A stretch of DNA of 64,000 nucleotides from JALHSW01 sp038321755 (lineage in GTDB: Bacteria > Actinomycetota > Acidimicrobiia > IMCC26256 > PALSA-555), in NCBI GenBank assembly GCA_038321755.1, contig JBBQFJ010000001.1, forward strand, positions 28,855 through 92,854. Reading direction: 5' to 3'. Below the pieces are notes generated by a model. That model was not told the origin of the DNA and did no database searches. It was given only the letters and a program-made list of their open reading frames with translations. Every line of letters begins with the position of its first letter. Position 1 is the first letter of the stretch. The position numbers and the translations under genes were made by a program. Shown here piece after piece: positions 8,017 to 15,498 of the stretch.

Positions 8017-9374
8017 GCGGCGGCTGCCGCGGCCTTCCTGGCTGCGACGAGGACCGGATCCCACACCGGCGAGAACGGTGGGGCGTACGCCAGATCGAGC
8101 CAGGCGAACTCTTCGGCGGTCATCTCTGCCCAGATTGCCGCCGCCAGCACGTCGACTCGCTTCGCCGCACCCTCTTGTCCGACGATCTGCGCGCCGAGCA
8201 GGCGGCCCGATCCACGCTGGGCGACGATCTTCACGTGGATCGCGGTCGATCCCGGGTAGTAGTGCGCGCGCGTCTCGCCCTCGATCGTCGCGGCAACCGC
8301 GTCGAACCCCGCGTCTTCGGCTTCGCTCTCGGTGAGCCCGGTGCGAGCGATCTCGTACCTGCAGATCTTCGAGATCGCGGTCCCGACCACGCCGGGGAAG
8401 GCGGCGTCGCCACCAGTGACGTTGATGCCCACGACCCGACCCTGCTTGTTCGCGTGCGTGCCGAGCGCGATCGCCACGTGCCGGCGCGAGACGCGGTGGA
8501 ACACCTCCACGCAGTCGCCCGCCGCGTAGATGCCCTCGACCGAGGTCCGCTGGTGATCGTCGACGACGATGCCGTGCGTGTCGCCGACTGCGATTCCCGC
8601 ATCGAGCGCAAGCGCGGAGCTCGGGCGCACACCGAGCCCGAGGATGACCAGGTCGGCGGGGAGGACCTCCGACTCGGTTCGCACACCGGTCACCCGACCG
8701 TCGGTCGTCTCGAAGGCTTCGACCCCCTTCCCCAGGTGCAGCGTGACACCGACCCGCTCGATCGCGGCGGCGACCCGCGCGCCCATGTCGAGATCGAGGG
8801 TGCGCATCGGCTGCGCGGCGCCGTCGACCACGGCGACGTCGAGGCCTCGCTCGACCAACGCCTCCGCCAGCTCGAGACCGACGTAGCCGCCACCCACCAC
8901 CACGGCGCGTCGGGAGTCCGTGTCGCCGAGGGCATCCACCGCGGCGTGCACCGCAATCCCGTCGGTGAGCGTCTGGACGCCGAAGATCCCGGCCGCTTCG
9001 ATGCCGGGCAGGGGCGGGCGGGTCGGCGTCGCGCCGGTCGCGATGACCAGGTGATCGAACGGCTCGTCGGCCTCGGTGCCGTCCGCGAGGCACCGCACCC
9101 GGACCGTGCGTCGGGTCGGGTCGATCGCGAGCACCTCGTGACCGGTCCGGACGTCGATGCCCCGCGCGCGGTGCTCCTCGGGTCTGCGGGCCACGAGGTC
9201 ATCCGCGCTCGCGACCAGTCCGCCGACGAAGTACGGGATCCCGCACGCGGCGTACGACGTGAACGCTCCCCGCTCGAAGCAGACGATCTCCAGGTCATCG
9301 CGTCGGCGCCGGGCGATCGCCGCGGCGGACATCCCGGCAGCGTCACCCCCGATCACGACCATGCGGTCGGTCAC
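8013..9374 (-). CDS. FAD-dependent pyridine nucleotide-disulfide oxidoreductase (CoA-disulfide reductase-like)
   Basis: A 453-residue two-dinucleotide-domain flavoprotein. It has an N-terminal FAD motif (VVIGGDAAGMSAAAIARR, residues 6-23), the redox-cysteine segment SYAACGIPYF that matches the single catalytic cysteine of CoA-disulfide reductases and NADH oxidases, the NAD(P) motif VVVGGGYVGLELAE (about residue 158), IYAAGDC near residue 280 and a C-terminal dimerisation domain. Likely roles are NAD(P)H-dependent reduction of CoA disulfide, polysulfide or O2. The GTG start at 9374 forms a GTGA overlap with the upstream nitronate monooxygenase stop. ATG 9362 is an alternative. Confidence 0.82.
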   Translation of the reverse strand: MTDRMVVIGGDAAGMSAAAIARRRRDDLEIVCFERGAFTSYAACGIPYFVGGLVASADDLVARRPEEHRARGIDVRTGHEVLAIDPTRRTVRVRCLADGTEADEPFDHLVIATGATPTRPPLPGIEAAGIFGVQTLTDGIAVHAAVDALGDTDSRRAVVVGGGYVGLELAEALVERGLDVAVVDGAAQPMRTLDLDMGARVAAAIERVGVTLHLGKGVEAFETTDGRVTGVRTESEVLPADLVILGLGVRPSSALALDAGIAVGDTHGIVVDDHQRTSVEGIYAAGDCVEVFHRVSRRHVAIALGTHANKQGRVVGINVTGGDAAFPGVVGTAISKICRYEIARTGLTESEAEDAGFDAVAATIEGETRAHYYPGSTAIHVKIVAQRGSGRLLGAQIVGQEGAAKRVDVLAAAIWAEMTAEEFAWLDLAYAPPFSPVWDPVLVAARKAAAAAA

Positions 9375-10351
9375 GTCGGGGCGCCGGCGCGCTGCAGCGC
9401 CGCTGCTGCCTCGGCGACGAACCGGTGCACCAGCTCGCCCGCAGGAACGAGCTCGTCGATCGCGCCCACTCCCTGCCCGGCTGGGTAGCACTCGCGCGTC
9501 GGGTCGACGCCCTGGGCCTCGTCGCCCTGCGGCAGGTGGAGGAAGCCACCCACCGCGGCCGCCATCATCTGGTCGGGGAAGGGCTTGAGCTCCTCGGGAT
9601 GAGCATCGAAGTGCTTCGTGGTCTCGTTGCGCACGACGCGCATGGGCTTCCCGCTGAACGCACGGCTGACGACGGTGCCGTCCTCGCCGGTGAGGAGGAG
9701 CGCGTCCTTGTAGCCCGGCGCCGAGCGCGCCTCCGGGGTCGCGATGAAGCGGGTCCCGACCCACACACCGTCGGCGCCGAGCATGAGCGAGGCCGCCAGC
9801 CCGCGGCCGTCGAAGATGCCGCCCGCCGCGACGACCGGGACGCGGTCGCCGACCGCGTCGACGATCTGGGGAACGAGCGGCATGGTGGCCACCGTCCCGG
9901 TGTGGCCGCCCGCCTCGGTGCCCTGCGCCACGACCAGGTCGCAGCCCGCCTCGACCGCGGCGATCGCGTGCCGCACCCGACCGCACATGTTGACCACCAG
10001 CACATTGTTGCGATGGCAGAGGTCGATCACCTCACGGGGGACACCGAGCGCGGCCACGAACACCGGCACGCGCTCCTGGATCATGAGCTCGACGTTGTGC
10101 AACAGCTGGTCGGGCAACGCGGTGAGCAGGTCGACCCCGAACGGCTTGTCGGTGAGTGCTTGCGTCGCGCGAATCTCGTCGACCATCTCCTGGCTCGTCA
10201 TCGCCCCCGCACCGAGGCATCCGAAGCCACCGGCTTCGGAGACCGCGGCGACAAGTCGGTGGTACGACACACCGCCCATGCCTGCGAGCATGACCGGATG
10301 TTCGACTTGCAGGACATCCGTGAGACGAGTGTGGGTGAGTCGGGTCGCCAT
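9371..10351 (-). CDS. nitronate monooxygenase / 2-nitropropane dioxygenase family
   Basis: FMN-dependent TIM-barrel enzyme of the NMO/enoyl-reductase-II family, which oxidises alkyl nitronates; many relatives have unknown substrates. The 326 residues show HPVMLAGMGGVS (FMN entry), the VVAQGTEAGGHTG block with the proposed catalytic histidine (about residue 148), VVAAGGIFDGRG and LGADGVWVGTRF. ATG 10351 is 6 bases from a minus-strand TAGCCT box (10363-10358). The gene is translationally coupled to the downstream disulfide-oxidoreductase-like flavoprotein, which suggests the two flavoenzymes act together, perhaps detoxifying nitro compounds or quinones. That pairing is inference. Confidence 0.82.
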   Translation of the reverse strand: MATRLTHTRLTDVLQVEHPVMLAGMGGVSYHRLVAAVSEAGGFGCLGAGAMTSQEMVDEIRATQALTDKPFGVDLLTALPDQLLHNVELMIQERVPVFVAALGVPREVIDLCHRNNVLVVNMCGRVRHAIAAVEAGCDLVVAQGTEAGGHTGTVATMPLVPQIVDAVGDRVPVVAAGGIFDGRGLAASLMLGADGVWVGTRFIATPEARSAPGYKDALLLTGEDGTVVSRAFSGKPMRVVRNETTKHFDAHPEELKPFPDQMMAAAVGGFLHLPQGDEAQGVDPTRECYPAGQGVGAIDELVPAGELVHRFVAEAAAALQRAGAPT

Positions 10352-10357
10352 CCCCTC

Positions 10358-10367
10358 AGGCTAACGT
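10358..10367. promoter_or_regulatory. overlapping bidirectional -10 boxes between the nitronate monooxygenase gene and purE
   Basis: Plus-strand TAACGT (10362-10367) is 7 bases before the purE GTG. Minus-strand TAGCCT (10363-10358) is 6 bases before the monooxygenase ATG. The two boxes share the TA step at 10362-10363, so one AT-rich melt site could serve both leaderless transcripts. The start codons are only 23 bases apart. Confidence 0.55.
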
Positions 10368-10374
10368 CGGTTCG

Positions 10375-10896
10375 GTGACCGACTCCGCAGTGCCAGCCGG
10401 TCCGCTGGTGGGCGTGATCATGGGCAGCGACTCGGACCTACGGGTGATGCAGGACGCGGTCGACGTGCTCACCGAGTTCCGCGTGCAACACGAGGTACGG
10501 GTCGTCTCGGCGCATCGCACTCCCGATGTGATGGTGGAGTACGCCCGCACTGCGGTCGATCGGGGACTGCGCGTGATCATCGCCGGCGCAGGCGGCGCGG
10601 CGCACCTCCCCGGCATGACCGCATCGATGACGACGTTGCCCGTGATCGGCGTCCCCGTGCCACTCGCGCAGCTCGACGGGCTCGACTCGCTCCTCTCGAT
10701 CGTGCAGATGCCCGCCGGCATCCCCGTCGCGACCGTCGCGATCGGAAACGCTCGGAACGCGGCGCTCCTCGCGGTTCGGATCCTCGGGATCGCCGACCCC
10801 GAGCTGCGCGCCGAGCTCGCTCGCTTCGCGGACACACTCGCTGATGCGGTGCGTGAGAAGGACGAAGCGTTCCGAGAGCACGGCCGCGCGGGCTGA
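10375..10896 (+). CDS. purE: N5-carboxyaminoimidazole ribonucleotide mutase
   Basis: Class I PurE. It moves the carboxylate of N5-CAIR to C4 to give CAIR in de novo purine synthesis, normally with PurK (not in this window). The 173 residues have GVIMGSDSDLRVM (about residues 12-24), the catalytic histidine in VVSAHRTPD, the AGAGGAAHLPGM loop and GNARNAALLAVRIL near the C-terminus. GTG 10375 has a TAACGT box 7 bases upstream and no ribosome site, consistent with a leaderless mRNA. A 17-base tandem repeat begins 7 bases after the stop. Confidence 0.92.
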   Translation: MTDSAVPAGPLVGVIMGSDSDLRVMQDAVDVLTEFRVQHEVRVVSAHRTPDVMVEYARTAVDRGLRVIIAGAGGAAHLPGMTASMTTLPVIGVPVPLAQLDGLDSLLSIVQMPAGIPVATVAIGNARNAALLAVRILGIADPELRAELARFADTLADAVREKDEAFREHGRAG

Positions 10897-10902
10897 CCGC
10901 GA

Positions 10903-10953
10903 GGTCCGAGGATCGATGGGGTCCGAGGATCGATGGGGTCCGAGGGTCGATAG
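10903..10953 (+). repeat. 17-nt tandem repeat, 3 copies, upstream of acyl-CoA ligase
   Basis: Units 10903-10919 and 10920-10936 are identical (GGTCCGAGGATCGATGG). Unit 10937-10953 differs at two positions. The G-to-A change near the end of copy 3 creates TAGGGT (10951-10956), which is placed as the -10 box of the following gene; copies 1 and 2 have TGGGGT there. Confidence 0.9.
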
Positions 10954-10963
10954 GGTGCGCGCC

Positions 10964-12517
10964 ATGTGGCCCGCACCGCACGCTCAGGAACATCCCGACA
11001 AGTCCGCGTTCGTGATGGCGTCGACCGGCGAAGTCGTCACCTACCTGGAGCTCGACCAGCGCTCGAACCGGCTCGCGCGGCTCCTCTACGACCGGGGCCT
11101 CCGGTTCGGTGACCACGTCGCGATCTTCATGGAGAACAACGACCGCTACCTCGAGGTCGCGTGGGCTGCGCAGCGATCGGGGCTCTACTTCACCCCGATC
11201 AACTTCCACTTCAACGCCGAAGAAGCCGCGTACATCGTCGAGAACTGCGACGCGACGGCGCTCGTGACGTCGGTCGCGCTCTCGGAGGTGGCGAGCGCCA
11301 TGACCACGCTCCTCCCGGCGAAGGTCGAGACCCGGCTCGTCGTCGGCGGCGCCCTCGACGGCTACGAGTCGTACGAAGCGGCGATCGCCGCGCACCCGCC
11401 CGAACCGCTCGAGGAAGAGCTCGAGGGGCACGCGATGATGTACTCGTCGGGGACCACCGGACGCCCCAAGGGGATCAAGTACCTCCTCGAGCGGAAGCCG
11501 GTCGGGAACCCGACCGCGGCGCTCGCCGGCTTCCAAGCTACCTACGGCGTCGGACCGGAGACGGTGTACCTCTCGCCCGCGCCGCTCTACCACGCTGCTC
11601 CGCTGCAGTTCTGCATCGGTGTCACCCGCTTCGGGGGGACCGACGTGATCCTCGAGCACTTCGACCCCGAGCTCTGTCTCGCCGCGATCGAGCGGTACCG
11701 CGTCACCCACGCGCAGTTCGTCCCGACGATGTTCGTACGGATGCTGAAGCTCCCCGAAGCGGTGCGCGCAAAGTACGACGTGTCGTCGCTGCAGACGGTC
11801 ATCCACGCGGCCGCGCCGTGCCCGATCGAGATCAAGCGCCAGATGATCCAATGGTGGGGACCGATCATCTCGGAGTACTACGCGTCGACCGAAGGCATGG
11901 GCTCGACCCAGATCACCAGCGAGGAATGGCTCGCGCACCCTGGCTCGGTGGGCCGGCCGTTCTTCACGACGCTCCACATCGTCGGCGAGGACGGCGAAGA
12001 GCTGGCGGTCGGTGAACCCGGCATCGTGTGGTTCGAGCCGGGCGAGCGTGCGATGGACTTCGAATACCACAAGGACGCGGCGAAGACCGACAGCACGCGC
12101 GACGAGCACGGCTGGTCGTCAGTCGGCGACATCGGGTACCTCGACGACGAGGGGTACCTCTACCTCACCGATCGACGCGACTTCATGATCGTGTCGGGAG
12201 GCGTGAACATCTATCCGCAAGAGGCCGAGAACCTGCTGATCACGCATCCGAAGGTCATGGACGCGGCGGTGTTCGGCATCCCCGACGAGGAGATGGGCGA
12301 GCGGGTGCACGGGGTCGTGCAGCCGATCGACATGGACGGCGCCGGTCCGGAGCTCGAACGTGAGCTGCTCGCGTTCTGCCGCGACCACCTCGCCCACTAC
12401 AAGTGCCCGAAAGCGATCGACTTCGATCCCGAGCTTCCCCGCCAGCCGACGGGGAAGCTCTACAAGCGGTTGTTGCGCGACCGCTATTGGGGCGACAAAG
12501 AGAGTCGGATCGTCTGA
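10964..12517 (+). CDS. AMP-dependent acyl-CoA synthetase (FadD-like)
   Basis: Forms acyl-CoA from a carboxylic acid, ATP and CoA for degradation or lipid synthesis. The 517 residues carry the ATP loop MMYSSGTTGRPKG (about residue 155), YYASTEGMG, SVGDIGYLD, the hinge region TDRRDFMIVSGGVNIYP, and the terminal catalytic lysine in LPRQPTGKLYKR. The chain-length preference cannot be read from sequence. The family resembles actinobacterial FadD4/FadD13-type ligases. ATG 10964 is supported by a TAGGGT box 7 bases upstream; the longer upstream frame runs through the tandem repeat and is unlikely to be translated. The nearby ECH and ACAD genes fit a fatty-acid or sterol side-chain oxidation context. 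Confidence 0.83.
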   Translation: MWPAPHAQEHPDKSAFVMASTGEVVTYLELDQRSNRLARLLYDRGLRFGDHVAIFMENNDRYLEVAWAAQRSGLYFTPINFHFNAEEAAYIVENCDATALVTSVALSEVASAMTTLLPAKVETRLVVGGALDGYESYEAAIAAHPPEPLEEELEGHAMMYSSGTTGRPKGIKYLLERKPVGNPTAALAGFQATYGVGPETVYLSPAPLYHAAPLQFCIGVTRFGGTDVILEHFDPELCLAAIERYRVTHAQFVPTMFVRMLKLPEAVRAKYDVSSLQTVIHAAAPCPIEIKRQMIQWWGPIISEYYASTEGMGSTQITSEEWLAHPGSVGRPFFTTLHIVGEDGEELAVGEPGIVWFEPGERAMDFEYHKDAAKTDSTRDEHGWSSVGDIGYLDDEGYLYLTDRRDFMIVSGGVNIYPQEAENLLITHPKVMDAAVFGIPDEEMGERVHGVVQPIDMDGAGPELERELLAFCRDHLAHYKCPKAIDFDPELPRQPTGKLYKRLLRDRYWGDKESRIV

Positions 12518-12534
12518 GCGCCAGGAGTCCGGTG

Positions 12535-13332
12535 GTGGATGCTTACCGCGCGCTGCTCGATGATCTCGTCGCCGAGCAAGCGAGCCTCGACGACCTCGTC
12601 GCCTCGCTCGACGAGACGGGTTGGGACGAGACGACGCCCGCAGAGGGGTGGACGGTGCGCGACCAGATCGCGCACCTCGCCGCGACTGAAGAGTGGGCCG
12701 CGCTCTCGCTCTCCGATCCCGACGGGTTCCGCACCGAACGAGACCGGCTGCTCGAGGATGCCGTCGCGCGCGCGGAGGAGTCGAAGCGCGGACTGCTCAC
12801 CCGCCGGCCACCGCAGGGCGCGTCGGCACTCGCGTGGTGGCGAGACGGTCGGGGGACGACGGTCGACCAGCTCGGTGCACACGGCGCGAAGGACCGTCTG
12901 CCGTGGTTCGGGCCGGACATGTCGGCGATGTCGTTCGCGACCGCACGCCTGATGGAGACCTGGGCCCACGGCGTCGACGTCGCGGATGCTCTCGGGATCG
13001 AACGGGTCCCGACGAACCGATTGCGGCACGTCGCCGACCTCGGCGTCCGGACCCGGGGCTTTGTCTACGTGTCGCGCGGACTCACCGCACCCGACGTCCC
13101 GATCCGGATCGACCTCGCGACCCCGGACGAAGACGACGTGTGGTCCTGGGGTCCCGCGGAGGCTGCGGACTCGGTGCTGGGCTCGGCGCTCGACTTCTGC
13201 CTCGTCGTGACCCAGCGTCGGAACCCGGCCGACACCGACCTGCACGTCAGCGGCGCCGCGGCCACCGAGTGGATCGGCATCGCGCAGGCCTTCGCCGGCG
13301 CACCGACCGACCATCGCCCACCGACCCGCTGA
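12535..13332 (+). CDS. TIGR03084 family protein (DinB/maleylpyruvate isomerase N-domain fold)
   Basis: Actinobacterial family with the four-helix metal-binding DinB-like fold. The 265 residues show the diagnostic WTVRDQIAHLAATEEWA (about residues 38-54, with a putative metal histidine), METWAHGVDVADAL (about residues 142-155, second histidine) and the C-terminal ASDF-like domain ending AFAGAP. Relatives are annotated as thiol-dependent or mycothiol-linked enzymes, but the role here is unknown. Two adjacent GTG codons (12532 and 12535) are possible starts. I chose 12535 because AGGAG at 12523-12527 is then 7 bases upstream. It follows the acyl-CoA ligase by 17 bases, so it is probably in the same operon. 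Confidence 0.8.
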   Translation: MDAYRALLDDLVAEQASLDDLVASLDETGWDETTPAEGWTVRDQIAHLAATEEWAALSLSDPDGFRTERDRLLEDAVARAEESKRGLLTRRPPQGASALAWWRDGRGTTVDQLGAHGAKDRLPWFGPDMSAMSFATARLMETWAHGVDVADALGIERVPTNRLRHVADLGVRTRGFVYVSRGLTAPDVPIRIDLATPDEDDVWSWGPAEAADSVLGSALDFCLVVTQRRNPADTDLHVSGAAATEWIGIAQAFAGAPTDHRPPTR

Positions 13333-13352
13333 GGCCTGCGATCGCTGTTTCC

Positions 13353-13404
13353 AGACCTGCGTCTCTGAGCGTCGAATGGGAAGGTGAGAGACGCATCCAG
13401 GTCT
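13353..13404. terminator. bidirectional terminator-like inverted repeat
   Basis: AGACCTGCGTCTCT (13353-13366) pairs with the segment 13387-13404, with a 4-base bulge (ATCC, 13395-13398). It lies between the convergent TIGR03084 and enoyl-CoA hydratase genes and overlaps the hydratase stop. There is no clear U-tract on either strand. Confidence 0.45.
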
Positions 13405-14203
13405 AGGGGGCGGGGAAGGTCGGGGGGCGCTTGGCGATGAACGCCGCGACGCCCTCGCGGCCGGCCGGGGACTCGCCGGCCCGGACCATGGCTGCGGCCT
13501 CGCCGGCGAGCTGCGTGTGCAGGTCGTTGCCCAGCGACCCGCGCAGGAGCTGCTTCGCGACACCGAACGCTCCGGTCGGCCCGGCCGCGAGTCGCGTCGC
13601 GAGCTTCTCGGACTCGGCGACGAGCTCGTCGTCGGGGACGACGCGCGTCACGAGGCCCCACTCGCACGCTTCGTCGGCCGACAGCGCACGGTTCGTGAGC
13701 GTCAGCTCGAGCGCGCGGTGCAGCCCGACGACGCGAGGGAGGTACCAGGTCGAGCCACCGTCGGGCACGAGCCCGATCGCGGTGTAGGCCATCATGAGCT
13801 TCGCCGACGCGGCAGCGATCACGAGGTCGGCACCGGCGACGAGCGCGAGTCCAGCCCCCGCCGCGCTACCTTGCACGGCGGCCACGACCGGAACCGGCAG
13901 CGCACCGAGTCCTTCGATCGCGGGATGCAACGCAGCGAGGATCTCGCCCAGTGCGCTCCCGAGCGCGTCGCCCGACTCGGCGAACGACTGGACGTCGCCG
14001 CCGCCGCAGAACCGTGGACCAGCGCCGGTGAGCAGGACCGCGCGCACCTGCGGCGCGCCGGCGATCTCGGACACCGCCGTGCCGAGCGCGCGCGCGAGTG
14101 CGAGATCGATCGCATTCGCAGCGTCGGGACGATTGAGCGTGAGGTGCGCGACCCCGTCGCGGATGTCGAGGAGTACGGCGTCGGCGGAGGATCGTTCGGA
14201 CAC
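13403..14203 (-). CDS. enoyl-CoA hydratase/isomerase family protein
   Basis: Crotonase-fold enzyme, most likely hydrating trans-2-enoyl-CoA in beta-oxidation. The 266 residues have LTLNRPDAANAID near residue 17, the oxyanion-hole segments RFCGGGDVQSF (about residue 64) and QGSAAGAGLALVAGADL (about residues 112-128), and LGLVPDGGSTWYLPR-like spacing with the glycine-rich helix. The position of the usual catalytic glutamate reads VPDGGST, so the exact activity (hydratase, isomerase or other) is uncertain. GTG 14203 has a GGAG site 7-10 bases upstream. It lies 52 bases downstream of an acyl-CoA dehydrogenase on the same strand, with a tandem repeat between them. Confidence 0.83.
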   Translation of the reverse strand: MSERSSADAVLLDIRDGVAHLTLNRPDAANAIDLALARALGTAVSEIAGAPQVRAVLLTGAGPRFCGGGDVQSFAESGDALGSALGEILAALHPAIEGLGALPVPVVAAVQGSAAGAGLALVAGADLVIAAASAKLMMAYTAIGLVPDGGSTWYLPRVVGLHRALELTLTNRALSADEACEWGLVTRVVPDDELVAESEKLATRLAAGPTGAFGVAKQLLRGSLGNDLHTQLAGEAAAMVRAGESPAGREGVAAFIAKRPPTFPAP

Positions 14204-14220
14204 GGAGTCTCCAGTCAGCG

Positions 14221-14262
14221 GGCCGGGTCAGTGTGGCCGGGTCAGTGTGGCCGGGTCAGTGT
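14221..14262 (-). repeat. 14-nt tandem repeat, 3 copies, over the ACAD stop codon
   Basis: Three identical plus-strand units GGCCGGGTCAGTGT at 14221-14234, 14235-14248 and 14249-14262. The stop codon of the acyl-CoA dehydrogenase (14256-14258 on the minus strand) is inside the array's third unit. Because the period is 14, each extra copy shifts frame, so the array is tolerated only outside coding sequence. Confidence 0.9.
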
Positions 14263-15482
14263 GGGAGATCACGGTACGGGAGGTCGACGTCGACCCGGGG
14301 CTCCGGCGGCAGCCCGAGCACGTGCTCGCCGACGATGTTGCGCTGGATCTCGTCCGTCCCGCCCCGGATCGAGATCGACGGCGCGGTGAGGAACAACGTC
14401 TGCCACTCGCCGGCACCGTCATCGTCATCGCGGCCCTCACTGGCGTCGACGGCGATCGCGACCCCGGCCGGTCCCAGCACCCCGAGCGCGAGGTTCGCGG
14501 TCGCGGTGATCGTCGCGGCGCCCCGCAGCTTCATCCCCGACCCTTCGGGACCGGGCGGGCGCCCAGCGCGGGCACCGTCGCGGGCCCGGCGGGTCGTGAG
14601 CCGCATCACCTCACTCTCGACGTAGGCCGCGCGCACCGCATCGGCACGGACGGGATGGATGTCGCGCGCCGCCGTGAGCTCGAGCAGCCGCTGCATCGGG
14701 GTGCCCATGCCGGTGTTGGTCGAAGTGGCAGCACCCCGCTCGTTGGCGAGCGCGGTCCGAGCGAGCGGCCAGCCCTCGCCGACGGCTCCGATCCGATCCG
14801 CGTCCGGGATGCGCGCGTCGTCGAGGAACACCTCGCTGAAGTGGGCATCGCCGTTCATCTGACGCAGGGGGCGGACCTCGACCCCGGGCGCGCCCATGTC
14901 GAGCGCGAACGCCGTGATCCCTGCATGCTTGGGGACGTCGGGATCGGTGCGGGCGAGGAGGAGGCCCCAGCGCGCGTAGTGCGCGCGGCTCGTCCACACC
15001 TTCTGGCCGGTCACCCGCCACTCGTCGCCATCACGCGTGGCCCGGGTCGAGACGTTGGCGAGATCCGAGCCCGCCCCGGGCTCCGAGAAGAGCTGGCACC
15101 AGATCTCGGACCCGGTCCGGATCGGCGGCAGCCAGCGCGCCGCCTGCTCCGGTGTCGCGATCGACAGGACCGTCGGGCCGACCACGTGCAGTCCGACGAG
15201 GTACGGGTACAGGTCCGGCTGCTCGAAGCGCCCCAGCGCGCGGGCGATCTGGCTGACCTCGGACGCGGACGCCCCCCGACCGCCGTGTTCGCGGGGCCAG
15301 GTCGGGACGGCCCAACCCCCGCCGGCGAGCACCTCGAGGTACGCGCGTCCGGGCGCCAGGTCGTCCTGACCAGCACCGAGCACCGTGACCGACGCGGCGA
15401 GATTCCTCGGCGCCAGGCGGCCCGAGATCGACGCGTCGATCTCGGCGCGCATCGCTTCGGCGCTCAGGGATTCGCGGCCCAC
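14256..15482 (-). CDS. acyl-CoA dehydrogenase
   Basis: FAD-dependent alpha,beta-dehydrogenation of an acyl-CoA, feeding electrons to ETF. The 408 residues carry the FAD/substrate loop CQLFSEPGAGSDLA (about residues 129-142), VTGQKVWTSRAHYARWGLLLART, and C-terminal SISIRGGTDEIQRNIVGE. In place of the classical catalytic glutamate loop there is a Gly/Gly-rich segment, as in several actinobacterial sterol-side-chain ACADs that work as heterocomplexes; this is tentative. GTG 15482 has a TACGAT box (15495-15490, minus strand) 7 bases upstream, so it probably starts a leaderless ACAD-ECH transcript inside the 16-base gap to the upstream permease gene. Confidence 0.85.
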   Translation of the reverse strand: MGRESLSAEAMRAEIDASISGRLAPRNLAASVTVLGAGQDDLAPGRAYLEVLAGGGWAVPTWPREHGGRGASASEVSQIARALGRFEQPDLYPYLVGLHVVGPTVLSIATPEQAARWLPPIRTGSEIWCQLFSEPGAGSDLANVSTRATRDGDEWRVTGQKVWTSRAHYARWGLLLARTDPDVPKHAGITAFALDMGAPGVEVRPLRQMNGDAHFSEVFLDDARIPDADRIGAVGEGWPLARTALANERGAATSTNTGMGTPMQRLLELTAARDIHPVRADAVRAAYVESEVMRLTTRRARDGARAGRPPGPEGSGMKLRGAATITATANLALGVLGPAGVAIAVDASEGRDDDDGAGEWQTLFLTAPSISIRGGTDEIQRNIVGEHVLGLPPEPRVDVDLPYRDLPH

Positions 15483-15498
15483 GCGCTCGATCGTACGG

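Noticed and set aside
10903..10953. Possible CRISPR-like array
   Set aside because: Units are contiguous without spacers; it is a plain tandem repeat, like the other 14-17 nt arrays.
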